Assembly: GCA_022376465.1 (NCBI GenBank)
Contig: JACDTU010000028.1
Location: forward strand, 240,289 to 304,288
Source: Cubamyces lactineus
Lineage: Eukaryota > Basidiomycota > Agaricomycetes > Polyporales > Polyporaceae
Direction of reading: 5' to 3'
DNA length: 64,000 bases
The notes below the pieces were generated by a model. The model had not been told where the DNA came from, made no database searches, and worked only from the letters and a program-made list of their open reading frames with translations. The translations under genes were made by a program, and so were the position numbers. Each line of letters opens with the position of its first letter. Position 1 is the first letter of the stretch. Below are positions 23,560 to 34,115 of this stretch, one piece after another.

Positions 23560-24543
23560 ATGGCAGAATCAGTACAAGTCAGTGGGAACGGATTAGCTAA
23601 AAGTCACGTGCCAGACCTGAGTAAGCGGATGACTGAGCAGCAACGTGATCATCAACGTGGCACAGATGCGCAGTCAGTCAGCTTCTCATCATCACCCATC
23701 ATGGTCGGCGTGTCATTCGATCTTCCCTTGGCTGTCCAGCACGCGATTCCCCGAGACGTTCAGCCAGACCAAATACCCCGCTGCCCCGTAGTAGCCTATG
23801 GCCTGGACCACCACGTTCTTTTCCGACCCGACGGCCTCTTCCCGCATCGGCTACGACCAGTCGCGTTAGGCGAGGAAGTCGACGAGCGAGATGTGTGGGT
23901 AGACGTTGAACCCGCAAACAAGGAGGTGCGCCCACGATGGTTTGTTCCCCGGGTGGGAAGCTACTGCCGACTAGTGCTCCCCGACCAACGACGTTTCACG
24001 GGGCGAATCACGCGCGTGGTCGAATACCAGCAGACGCGCATCGTTCTGTGGGTAGAACACCCACACTCCCCTGCCAGTGTCACCTTGGCAGTCCCCTACG
24101 CATTCTTCGAAGGGACTCGGTGGTGGTACATTCGGTTGCGGAGCTGGCTTGGATGGTTGCGACCCGACAGCGACCGGCACAACTCGGGCAAGTTTTTCAT
24201 TTCGCTCATATGTACACGTTGGAATCTCACACATCCACAGTGGTTGGACAGTCCCCGAACATCGACGAGTGGGAACTGGATGACCACATTCAGGGGGAAT
24301 TCCAGTATCTGTACGCGAGCTGAGGGAACGGGTATCGGACATGGACTTCTTAGATACAGTCATTCTTTCGGACAGTCACTCCTTTCGCGATCTCAATGGA
24401 CGTTCATCACTTTTTCCATTGCCAGATTCATGCCAGAGGCATACCTAAGAGAGGTATCTGAGGCAGTACTACCAGCAACGAGGCTATGCAAGGCTATACG
24501 GTGTTGCCATCGAGGCTGTGAAGCTAGCAACGCACAGCCATGA
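23560..24543 (+). CDS. ORF inside U3 of the B LTR (5' LTR copy)
   Basis: ATG 23560 to TGA 24543, 327 residues. The middle part reads like a folded protein (VSFDLPLAVQHAIPRDVQ, RPRWFVPRVGSYCRLVLP, GRITRVVEYQQTRIVLWVEH, FFEGTRWWYIRLRSW). After about 24170 this frame loses protein character while the next frame gains it (VFHFAHMYTLESHTSTVVGQ, then NIDEWELDDHIQGEFQYLY, stop at 24323). An ancestral one-base frameshift there is likely, shared by all three LTRs. U3 is present in element RNA only at the 3' end, so expression would be from the 3' LTR copy. No family recognised. Confidence 0.5.
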   Translation: MAESVQVSGNGLAKSHVPDLSKRMTEQQRDHQRGTDAQSVSFSSSPIMVGVSFDLPLAVQHAIPRDVQPDQIPRCPVVAYGLDHHVLFRPDGLFPHRLRPVALGEEVDERDVWVDVEPANKEVRPRWFVPRVGSYCRLVLPDQRRFTGRITRVVEYQQTRIVLWVEHPHSPASVTLAVPYAFFEGTRWWYIRLRSWLGWLRPDSDRHNSGKFFISLICTRWNLTHPQWLDSPRTSTSGNWMTTFRGNSSICTRAEGTGIGHGLLRYSHSFGQSLLSRSQWTFITFSIARFMPEAYLREVSEAVLPATRLCKAIRCCHRGCEASNAQP

Positions 24544-24885
24544 ACAGCCTCGGACACGACAACCAATGGCGCAGCCATACACTGTTCTAGAATGTTCCAG
24601 CTCATGCTAGAGGATACTAGAACACACAAGGAGGAACTAGAAGGTTCTTGAGGCAGTTCACAGCCTGGAATCTTCCGGGACTTCAAAGACTTAGAGGAGG
24701 CAGTGACCGCACAGCCTTGGGGCAGTGTACACAGCCGTTTGGCAGGGTAATTTGCAAAGCCGGGAGCATCCCAGACCTTGGTAGAACACCCTAGAATGTT
24801 ATGGAAGGTTCAGAGAACTAGTTAGTCATACATTAGTAAGTAGTTAGTAATGTAGATAGAATGCGCCGGAAGCTTTCTGGGAGAG

Positions 24886-24893
24886 TATATATA
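24886..24893 (+). promoter_or_regulatory. TATA box of the B LTR
   Basis: TATATATA in a GC-balanced context inside the LTR. Transcription would start about 30 bases on, leaving a leader of about 1.1 kb before gag. Confidence 0.6.
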
Positions 24894-25917
24894 CTCGACT
24901 GGCAAGGCCCCGGAAAATAGAGAATCATATCAAGAGATCACAGTAGGACTTTCTCACAAGCGAGTAAAGTCTGAAGCCAGCCAGCAAGGCTGCGGTAAGT
25001 ATCAGCAAGCACCAGCAAACCAGCAAGGCAGCAAGTTCGAGTCGATAGTCAGCAAGTCCAGCAATCGCCGTCAAGTTCTCAGCAAGTACAGCAGCAGGGA
25101 AGGTTTCTGCGCGAGTCATCGTAGGGCAATCGTTCAAATAGTTCTCCGTGTGGAACACGTTCGATTGGGCCTTACCATCGCTCGGTAGAACCACGAGTTA
25201 TATCGTAAGTCACTACAGGTTGGACCTTCGCAGCCGAGTCTGGGGTTTCGCAGTCTGAGTGCAGATACACGTCGGTAGATCGAAGGAAGAACGGGATAGG
25301 GCGGTTCTTAGACCGTTGACCGTTGACGAGAGCGTGCACGCCGTGTGGGTTAGTTAGGGGAAACTCTACCAGCTCTATCGGTACGTTCTAGAGTAGGTGG
25401 AGGAAGCTTTCTGGTAGTTACCGGAGGTTTCTGGGAAGGTTTCGAGATCATTACGACCTGGGAAGTAGAGGTCTAATCTTACTAGGTTCGATAGACTTAG
25501 TTAATTCCGTAGATTCTATTAATAGCGTACTTCGCCAAGTAAGGGCCACCCCGAACTCGGCAGAGCCACTGTCTGGAAAGGAGGAAAACCGACAAGCTTT
25601 GCGGCAACGTGAGGTCTTTTGGTTCAATCGTTTCGAGACTCGTATTCGAGAAACGTATTCTGTGTCACCCCTCATTTCTTTCATTTTGATCTTCATAGAA
25701 CTGTTGGTATCCCACCCTCGGTCGAAGATTTTTGATTGTTTTGAGTAAGGTAGTCCATAGGTAGTCTGTCAGTAGTCAGTTAGGAGGTATCTCGTCACTT
25801 CTGTGAGGTGCGATCCTTTACGCTTTCTGCATACATACTTCCGCTTTTGAGTGTGTTACACGCACCCATCAGTCCCTAGCCAAGCAAAGGACCGAGACCG
25901 ACCCCACTCGCGACATC

Positions 25918-25935
25918 TGGAGCCCACCGCGAGGG
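25918..25935 (+). promoter_or_regulatory. primer-binding site of B1
   Basis: TGGAGCCCACCGCGAGGG begins two bases after the LTR end. It starts with TGG, the complement of a tRNA 3' CCA. The tRNA species could not be assigned from memory. The same sequence follows the B2 LTR at 57615. Confidence 0.55.
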
Positions 25936-26020
25936 GAGCACAGAGAGTGTGTCTCATTTTCAGTACGCAATAGATCAGGAATTGAGTAGAAAGTTTATCG
26001 TTCCAGCGCTCAGAATTCCA

Positions 26021-29000
26021 ATGTCATCAACAATGGATGCACGTAGCAGTAGAGCCCACAGCCCGTCCTATGGAAGTGATCTTTCTTCTATCCCGTCGTC
26101 ACGTTCAGTTATGGACTTGCCGATGGAAGGGACAAAGCTGGCCCCAAAGACGTTTAGAGGGGATCCGGCTCAGGTGGAGCAGTTCTTGCGTAGGTTTGAG
26201 AGGCTAGCCATGTTACATAACCTCTCCCCTCGTGAGAAATGCGAGACCATAGTGGACTATTGCAGCAAAGTTGTTCGCGAGACAATTCAGGGATTTGCAG
26301 CGTATAGGATGCACAACTGGGAGGAACTGAAGCAGAATGTTCGCATTTTCTGGAATGCTGATCTTGAGGATAAGCGTTTCAGGATCCGTGATCTTCAAGC
26401 TTTTATTGCTCATTCTAGGAAGCAGCCTATCCATGAGTTGAAGGATTGGCGCAAGTACCTTCGTAAGTTTATCCGTATTGCAGGTTGGCTAGAGGGTCAA
26501 GGCAAGCTCACCGCCGATGACTACGCCTACTACATGTGGACAGGCTTATATGGGCCATTCCGGAAGCGATTGGAAGCTAGGATTCTTTTGAAGGACCCAA
26601 GCCACGACATGGCCGAGCCTTTTAAGCCTGAAGCTATCAGGAAAGCCGCCGAGGCAATTCTGGGAGTGGATAGGTTTGACACAGAGAGGCTTGGATCGGA
26701 AGATTGGTACGAGGATGACTCTGATAAAGACCAGTCAGATGATCTGCGGGAACTTGAGAGGCCTAGCACGAAACGGACGAAGAAGACATCGGCGAAGAGT
26801 AGGAAGACTCAGTCGGGATGGAAGGATGACGATGAAGATTCGGACGACGACGATTTCGATAGGGCGCTGCCGCGAGAAGTGCCGCGAGCCGTGGAGAAAG
26901 AGGGTAAGGCAGGAAAGGAGGCGAAAGTGGAAGAGAAGGAGTTCGACGAGTTGGTCGAGAAGATGAAGAAGTTGTCAGTGAATGATCCTCAGTATGGATT
27001 GTTGTTTCTGAAGGCATGCACTATGAAGCCTATTGCTGCTGATTGCTTGCCTCGCCCGCAGGTGAATCAAGCTGCACCTGACCGTGTCGACGGAAGGAGG
27101 ATGATGCCACCACATATATCTCGTCCAGACCCTAACCGATTCTTGTCGTACAGGCAACCGTTGCCGAATGCGGGAGGATGCTTTGGTTGCGGAGAGACAG
27201 GGCACATCATAGGTGAGTGTCCCCAGCTCCAGAAGTATCTGAAGGATGGTCTCCTTCTGAAGGATTTCAGAGGAAGGTGGACTTTGCCGGATGGTTCTCT
27301 GGTGAGACGCAATATGGGAGAAACGTTAGTGCAGGCAGTCAAGCGAGCGTTCCCAGATGTGCACTTTGTGACATATGGTGATCGACTCATAGGAGACGAC
27401 AATGAGGAAGCAGAGGAGAGCGCAGACGTATTGGTGTATCCAGTTGAGCGTACTCAGCGTGAGACTAGATCGTACCGGAAACAGGTGTTTGACAAAGGTC
27501 CAAGCTTGTCGTCTTTGCAGGAAAAGGGGAAGCAGAAGGAGTCAACTAGTCAGAAGCCAACTGTGCCTATGGCTCGGTTCCCGATGCAACGCCTTACACC
27601 CGTAGAGACACAGTCCCAGAGCTTTAACCCAGACAAAGATATTGAGATGGTCGAAGATCGTACTCTGAATCAGCGTCAGAAGAAGTCGAACAACGTACCT
27701 GTTAGCGACCGTGCTCGGGTGCCTGCTAGGGCCTCGCAGATCAGTAAGGATGTGGATCCATCTGCTGTATTGGACAAGATCCTCAACGCTCCAGTTACCT
27801 TATCAGTACGGGATGTTGTGGGTGTTTCCAAGGATGTGGCTAATTGCTTGCAGGAGGTGCTTAAGGTCAAGAAGGCTGATACCGTACCCGCTCCCGCTTC
27901 GCACTTGGTGACATCTAAGGCAGGATCTTTGATCCGCTTGGAAATGGAATGTAATCAGAAGCCAGTATCGTTTATTGTGGACACAGGCTCGCAGTTGAAC
28001 ATCATCAGCGAGGCAGTGTGCAAGAACATAGTTCGCAGGCCCATCAACACTGGTGAAGCGATCTCGATAAATGATGCAAATGGAGGATCTGGTAGGTTGC
28101 TTGGTTTGGTTGAAGACATCCCTCTCAAGATTGGGCATGTTAAAACACCGATCAGTGCATATGTAGCAGAGAACCCACCATTTGACGGACTTCTAGGCAG
28201 ACCCTGGCAGCGTGCACATAAGATTGGCATTGAAGAACGGGATGACGGAACCTATCTCACATTCCCTAACGAGAAAGGTTACGCGAAGTCAGAGCTATTG
28301 GTTACTACGTCGCTCGCAAGCAGAGGGACACCAGGTGTTTTCTCAGCGATTGTGAAGGAGTGGAACCAAGAAGAACCGAAGTGTGCAGTTATAGAACACG
28401 AAGGCTCGAACTCAGACGACTCAGATGCAATGTTGATTGCCTCAGCTGACAACGGGAGTGGCAACTTGGAAGGAGAGCCAGCTCAAGAAATGGAAGGCAC
28501 AGACTCTGACGAGAAGGAGGTCTCAGATCCAGATCCGGAAGGTCAGGATGACTCCGACTTCTGCTCAGAAAGCGATCAGGATGAAGGATATAGTCTAGAC
28601 CACGTACTTGGGTTATTGTCGTTGAGGGAGAACTCCGATGACGAAGAAGAGAAGCGGGAGAAAGACATGTATCGGAAAGTGTGGCGTTTCATGGAGATGC
28701 GGAATCCTGGGGGTACATTTGTGAAGGCTGGACCATGCACTATCATGACGGGCACGTCAGTGGAGTTACAGAATTCTGACCCGGGGGTAATCAGCCGAAC
28801 ATTCCTCTTGAGGGATGCTAAGCTATTTAACCGAGCAGGAGGATGTCACGGGCACATGATAGTCAAGGTAGTACCGTATGACGCGACTAGTTGTACGCGG
28901 TTTGAGCAGCTAGCAGATGATACTTTACGGGAGGTGAATGTGAATTCACTCCAAGTGGAAGAACCACCTTTGTCAGAAAGGGAGGGTAGCGATCAGAGGG

Positions 29001-30454
29001 TAACTCAGCAACAGGCACCAGCAATGCTACTGACAATGCGTGTCTGGCTCGAAGGGTATACGTTCCCATTCTTGATTGACACCGGATCTCAGATTGACTG
29101 CATTCATGCTAATATCTGGCGAGCCATAGGATGGGCACACCCGCTGACACGTAAGGCAGAGAAGGTGCTGAACGTTACAGGGTCACGACTTAGATGCTTG
29201 GGAGTATGGAAGGCGTTTGTTACCGTAGGAACCATTTCAGCCTTGGTAGACTTGCACGTCGTCGAAGACTTGACGGAGGTAGGAATACTGGGGAGGCCAT
29301 GGCAAGAGCTGAATCGTATGACACTTAGTGACACCGACGATGGAGTCTATCTCAGCATTCGGTCAGAAGATGGGTTACACACCTATGGGATGTTGGTAAC
29401 ATCGCCAGAGACACAGCGAGCAGTACGACGGAAAGCTAGAGAACTCTGCGCATCGGTGATTAGTCCGAACACAGTGAGGGCACCTAATGAGGGGTCCAGT
29501 CAGTGGCACAGATATCAAGGTCCGGAAGTACCAGACTGGTGGCACGGAGCCCACGTCGCTTCAGTTCAAGAGGAACAGGAGTCACAAGTGGATCTGTCAC
29601 TAGAGTCTACTCCAGAATACGATCCATGGGACTGGAAGGCAGGCGAGAAATCGGATGAGATGGATCCGGAACAGGAAGTCAGTGAAGCCAATTTGGAGAA
29701 CCGGATGTACTCAAAGCTTCTATGGCAATACTGTCACGGGCATCGTCTTCCGAGAGCTATTTCTCAACCGCAAATCGAGTCCATCGAGGTGTACGAGTCA
29801 GACAAACTCGAGCTTAGAGATGATTGGTTGACAGGGATCTCGAAGAAGGAACACATGTTCATTCTACGGAACGTATTAGTGCGCATAGACGGCAAGTATC
29901 GAGAAGGACACGGTGTGTTACGCATGGTGTACTTCCCACACGAGTCAGAACGTGCCAAGATAGCAAACGCAGCACTGAAGGAGGATCACGATACAGAGCG
30001 GAATGATACAGATGAAGAGTGGGAGCAGGAGCAGAGGGATCGGAGACTTCTTAGACGACGAATCTGGCCTAAGTATACGCAGGCAGACTTGTATCAGTCA
30101 ATGGAGGAGGTCGCTTTCGAAACACGAAACCGGGGGTCGATCAGCATAGACACGGAAGAGATGGAGCCAGGCGAAATCTCGGAAGTAACCCGACACGGGG
30201 CTGACAATTCTGGTGACGCGGACGTAGAAGACAACAACGTAGGCAGTATAGACGACACTCAGTCCGAGGGCAGCACGGTAGTGAACGGAATTCACAGGGG
30301 AAAAGGACAGGGGAACGGTTCCTCAACAATTGCATCAGTGACGCATGGGAACGCCTTCCTTGTCTCACACCACTTATTTGGACAAGTAGACGCACCGCAG
30401 GTTATTGCTAACACGCCCGGATGGAGACCTCAGTCTAGTCTTGACAATGTATGA
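26021..30454 (+). CDS. gag: B1 Gag polyprotein with two protease-like domains
   Basis: First in-frame ATG at 26021, stop TGA at 30454, 1477 residues. The Gag capsid region spans about 45-230 (GDPAQVEQFLRRFERLAML, WEELKQNVRIFW, YMWTGLYGPFRKRLEARI). A standard CCHC knuckle lies at about 387-400 (CFGCGETGHIIGEC). Two aspartic-protease-like units follow: FIVDTGSQLN (Asp about 654) with GLLGRPWQ, and FLIDTGSQID (Asp about 1020) with GILGRPWQ. Each has the DTGS turn and the LLGRPW strand, so this is a tandem duplication that has since diverged. The C-terminus is acidic. Pol lies 7.8 kb downstream, so simple frameshifting cannot join them. Confidence 0.9.
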   Translation: MSSTMDARSSRAHSPSYGSDLSSIPSSRSVMDLPMEGTKLAPKTFRGDPAQVEQFLRRFERLAMLHNLSPREKCETIVDYCSKVVRETIQGFAAYRMHNWEELKQNVRIFWNADLEDKRFRIRDLQAFIAHSRKQPIHELKDWRKYLRKFIRIAGWLEGQGKLTADDYAYYMWTGLYGPFRKRLEARILLKDPSHDMAEPFKPEAIRKAAEAILGVDRFDTERLGSEDWYEDDSDKDQSDDLRELERPSTKRTKKTSAKSRKTQSGWKDDDEDSDDDDFDRALPREVPRAVEKEGKAGKEAKVEEKEFDELVEKMKKLSVNDPQYGLLFLKACTMKPIAADCLPRPQVNQAAPDRVDGRRMMPPHISRPDPNRFLSYRQPLPNAGGCFGCGETGHIIGECPQLQKYLKDGLLLKDFRGRWTLPDGSLVRRNMGETLVQAVKRAFPDVHFVTYGDRLIGDDNEEAEESADVLVYPVERTQRETRSYRKQVFDKGPSLSSLQEKGKQKESTSQKPTVPMARFPMQRLTPVETQSQSFNPDKDIEMVEDRTLNQRQKKSNNVPVSDRARVPARASQISKDVDPSAVLDKILNAPVTLSVRDVVGVSKDVANCLQEVLKVKKADTVPAPASHLVTSKAGSLIRLEMECNQKPVSFIVDTGSQLNIISEAVCKNIVRRPINTGEAISINDANGGSGRLLGLVEDIPLKIGHVKTPISAYVAENPPFDGLLGRPWQRAHKIGIEERDDGTYLTFPNEKGYAKSELLVTTSLASRGTPGVFSAIVKEWNQEEPKCAVIEHEGSNSDDSDAMLIASADNGSGNLEGEPAQEMEGTDSDEKEVSDPDPEGQDDSDFCSESDQDEGYSLDHVLGLLSLRENSDDEEEKREKDMYRKVWRFMEMRNPGGTFVKAGPCTIMTGTSVELQNSDPGVISRTFLLRDAKLFNRAGGCHGHMIVKVVPYDATSCTRFEQLADDTLREVNVNSLQVEEPPLSEREGSDQRVTQQQAPAMLLTMRVWLEGYTFPFLIDTGSQIDCIHANIWRAIGWAHPLTRKAEKVLNVTGSRLRCLGVWKAFVTVGTISALVDLHVVEDLTEVGILGRPWQELNRMTLSDTDDGVYLSIRSEDGLHTYGMLVTSPETQRAVRRKARELCASVISPNTVRAPNEGSSQWHRYQGPEVPDWWHGAHVASVQEEQESQVDLSLESTPEYDPWDWKAGEKSDEMDPEQEVSEANLENRMYSKLLWQYCHGHRLPRAISQPQIESIEVYESDKLELRDDWLTGISKKEHMFILRNVLVRIDGKYREGHGVLRMVYFPHESERAKIANAALKEDHDTERNDTDEEWEQEQRDRRLLRRRIWPKYTQADLYQSMEEVAFETRNRGSISIDTEEMEPGEISEVTRHGADNSGDADVEDNNVGSIDDTQSEGSTVVNGIHRGKGQGNGSSTIASVTHGNAFLVSHHLFGQVDAPQVIANTPGWRPQSSLDNV

Positions 30455-33400
30455 GGATTTCGTCGGAGTGGTTTGTGAGTATGGTTGCTGATCACTCGAG
30501 GTCACACGTAGTTCCTACTCCCCCGAGTATTGATTACGACCGTAGCTCCAAGAACATTAGAGAGGTGTAGATAATGCGATGCCAGAAACCGAGTACCATG
30601 ACTGAGGAAGGATGCAAACGAGGAATGCAGAGACGGGTATACTGCCAACGGAAAGTCAGAGTCGACCAAAGGAGAAAGAGGGGAGGAGCGCGTACGAGAG
30701 ATGGGAGTTGATGCGAGAAGGAAAGGACGGACTCACACAGACGGTTGCGCGTGTATGACAACCATCCGTGGATACCTGCAACGGTGGGAATCATAAGTCA
30801 CGTTCTGCAAACGAGAGGAGGTAGACGTACCGAAAGACGGAAGAAGAACAGTGCTGCTCCGACCAACCATTCTTGACGGTTTGACTACGAGAGTCGTCTG
30901 CGAGAACGGGAGGGACGAGTGAGTACCAGCGACAAGTAGACGAGATGCTGTTGCGTACGAGGTGGTCGGTGCACACAGCGGAGCCCCAGGGCAAAGCTAA
31001 GAGCTCCGTGCAGCGTACATAGCAGCGGGGGGGGGTGGCGAAGAAGGAGAAGTCGCGAACGTTGCAGATCCAGAAGCCGTCCGTATATGTGAGGTACAGG
31101 CAACGGGTATCGGGGTGATTGACGAGCGTCTATGATAAGGGATGGAACCGGTCAGGGTTCTCCGGACCTTCAGCGACCACGTTAACACTAGAACGGTACC
31201 AAGGATCCAGGAACTAGGGCACGAAGCTCAGAAGCTGATCCACGAGGTAGTCATGGGATCACGTTTGAATAGAGGACAAATGCGAAGCGCGAACGTGTGA
31301 TAGGAGACGACTTCTTATCACAGAATGATGACTCGAGTAAGTCAGCGGAGTTTGTGAAGAGTCGGCAGAGAACGGAGATCGGACATGTGCCGCAGCGAGG
31401 CACCACGCAGACACGAATTAGGAAGCGATAAGAGGCAACAAGATCCGCCGAACCCATACCACGATGGTATTGCGTGTCGGGGAATTGTTCACGAGATCCG
31501 CCGAGCCTATGCTACGATGGCATTGCGCGTCGGGGAATCGTATGCGAGATCCGCTGGACCCATGTTACGAGAACATTGCGTACCAGGGAGTCGTAGAGCC
31601 CAACGAGAGTACAAATTACGTCACGATGACGTCACGAGATAGCATGCGTGTAAGGTTTGATCTCCGGGACAATGCCGAGTTCGGCATGAGCTTTGACAGT
31701 AGGACTCGGGGAGTCGTTTGGAGTTCAACAAGTGAGCGTGGTAGCATACGACTCGATCAAGACGAAGAGCTTCGGACTAGGAATGGGTAGTTGCGTTTTT
31801 GTAGCAGGCGAAAGAGTACGGGACTCTGGAGGTCAGATTTTGTGGACTGAATACTGGATGCTTAATTGCTTAAAGTCAAAAAGTCTAACGCCACAACAGA
31901 CAAAGTTTGATCGCCGGAGTACTTCGCGAGCGTTTATGATAATCACATGCTGAGGCCTCAGTCTTTTCTGACTGTGGGGCGATGCGTAATACGTACGAGC
32001 AAGGATTAGTATTGTGCAGTAGCCAGTTCAGAATTCCAACAGAGCTGAGACAGGAGTCCACAGGGCAAGAGCCCCAGGTACAACTGGACCCAGCACTGTG
32101 GAAGACTGAATAGGACTTACCGAGGTTAGTAGCACATGCAGAGGCAGGACAAGGCTGTGGCACAGCCATGCACAATGCACAGCCGGCGCACAGCCCGCAG
32201 AACGGTCTAGAGGGAGAGAAAAAGGGGGACAGAACGGCGAAGTTAGTCCGAGGGTATCGAGCCAGACAGGTATAAGTACGGCGCGAGGACGCGCATCTGT
32301 GAAAAGACATGTTAGTAGCAGACACGGGAATGGCACCCGATACGTACCTGTGGAAGCGAGAGAATACAACGCGCGTGCGCCTCGCAGCGTGCGCGGGAGT
32401 ACTGTGTGCCCCCCAGACGACGATCCCGAAGAGCCGCACATTGCGCGAGCAGCAGTGGGCAAGGGTGAGTTGGACGGGACGAGAACGCGAGTTGAGAGGA
32501 GAGAGAACGCCGAGGTTGCAGGAGATCCCGTGCGCGCCGCGGAGGCCGAAGCGATGGTGGCCAGAGACGCGAAGGGCGACGTACACGAGGGTGCGGAAGG
32601 TGTCGAGGACGAAAGCCGAGGTGACCGGAGTTAAGTAGACTACGCCCGGAAGTCTTGACGGACGTTGTCGACGCTGAACGTATCCCGTAGTGCGTACGTA
32701 CCTGTCAATGGTAGCTAGCGTGGAGAGCACGGTTAGTGGAGGTAGTGAGAGAGGTCCATGCACGAGTTCGACAAGGACAGCGACACGCGCAAGTGTACGA
32801 TGAGCACGTGCGAGCGCGCGACGAGCTCGCCACGGACACGGACACGGCCACCCGGAGGCGGAAGGGAAGAAGCCTAGAAAGGGGTTAGTACGGACGGAAG
32901 GTGCTGCAGCTGCTGCAGCGCCGGAGTCTAGGCCCAGAGTCGATATACGAGCATTGAAGTCGGAAGTCCGAAGTCCGAAAAGAGCGGAGGACGGAAGAGA
33001 GTTGCTGCAGAACGAAACGGACGCGCGTACAGATGTCGGAAACAGGGTGCCCCCTCAGACGGAGCTGGAGACGGCACCGCGCGAGGCGCACGCTATCCCG
33101 ATGGAGGTACAGACAGCTATAGATACGTTAGTAAGTAGCTATGGGCTCGACCATGTCGACGGAACGAATAGAAGCGAAGTCCGGAGGTGTTGGTCGAGTG
33201 CGCGGGTCCGGATAAGTCAGCGGCACCGATGGAAGGTGGAAGAGGCAGATCGTTCCGGCTGTAGGGATTTGCAGAAGCGAGGGTCAGTGTCAGCTTGTGT
33301 GTGCAGGAACCAGCCGAAGCTAGCTCCTGGGATTAGTACGTACCCCAGAAAATCAGAGAGCTTGAGGGATCCGGCACACGACGGACGCGGAGACGGCCTG

Positions 33401-34071
33401 GAACGCGGAAGGACACGGTTAGCATCGAAGTACGGACTAGGAACAAAGGTTCCGGGGCATTGTAACGCGTACAACACCCCAGAACCCTCGCGCGAGAATA
33501 TGCGCGACACGCGCGCATGTCGCGAGCTCAGTCAGCAAAGGAATAGTACGTACGGATAAGTGCATGACCGGCGGCGGCCGAGAGCGATGGCTGTATGAGC
33601 CAGAACTTGAGTGCGTCGCGGAAGGAGCAGCGAGACAAGTCTGGAGGAGGTTAGTACGAATGGTGAAAAGTTTGAGGGTTAGTACATACCTTGGGCCCAT
33701 GTAAAATTCGCTATCGCATGAGTTCCAGGGGACCCGCTAGTAGTACGCCAAGGAACGGAAGCATTTGTCGAGACGGGTAGTGCCGGAAAGCTGTGTTGAA
33801 AACATAGAAGGCCGGACAAGAGCCAACAGTTGGAAACGAGACCAGCGGAATGCGAGCCCAGAAGGCATCTAGGAGATCGTGGTCAGCATGAAGATCGAGA
33901 GGACCGAAGGTGCGGTAAGTACACAACTCGCGTACTTACCAAATTGGGAAGGCTCAGTTGTGGGTGCACGCGCGAGACGTTCGTAGTGGCGAACCACCAC
34001 CTGCTGAGGCGCGCGAGACCAAGGACGTCAGCAGCAAGCAACAAGACACAGAAAGGTACGCACGCGAGGAG
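30455..34071 (+). other. B1 gag-pol spacer, first part
   Basis: 3.6 kb, purine-rich on the plus strand, without a convincing protein. The first 2 kb is shared with B2 (62050-64000), but the copies differ by several one-base insertions/deletions, unlike the near-identical gag, so it is probably non-coding. It holds a 53-bp tandem repeat (31441-31582), a copy of GACTGTGGGGCG (31970-31981) and several RTTAGTAC-type motifs. Confidence 0.6.
31441..31582 (+). repeat. 53-bp tandem repeat, about 2.7 units
   Basis: Units begin AGATCCGCCG at 31441 and 31494, and a third partial one at 31547 (AGATCCGCTG). They have diverged by roughly 15-20 percent. The same repeat is at about 63104-63245 in B2. Confidence 0.75.
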
Positions 34072-34079
34072 TATAAAAG
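34072..34079 (+). promoter_or_regulatory. internal TATA box before the B accessory gene
   Basis: TATAAAAG, 37 bases upstream of ATG 34116. It looks like a core promoter for a transcript starting inside the retrotransposon. Confidence 0.5.
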
Positions 34080-34115
34080 GACGGGAGGACGAGCGGAACG
34101 AATGAACAGCACACC

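Larger units (their letters stand above)
23528..25915 (+). repeat. B1 5' LTR (2388 bp)
   Basis: TATATATA at 24886-24893 marks the likely promoter, so U3 is about 1.4 kb and R-U5 about 1 kb. U3 contains a 327-codon ORF. Around 24972-25090 (downstream of the TATA box) the heptamer CAGCAAG and one-base variants recur about eight times. Two further copies of this LTR are at 41775 and 55225. Confidence 0.93.

Noticed and set aside
23937..24323. Second-frame ORF in the B LTR as an independent gene
   Set aside because: Only its last third looks protein-like, where the main U3 frame stops looking so. One protein with an old frameshift explains both.
31885..32763. 292-codon minus-strand ORF in the B spacer
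   Set aside because: The matching part of B2 has several one-base indels that break this frame, and the sequence is low in protein character.
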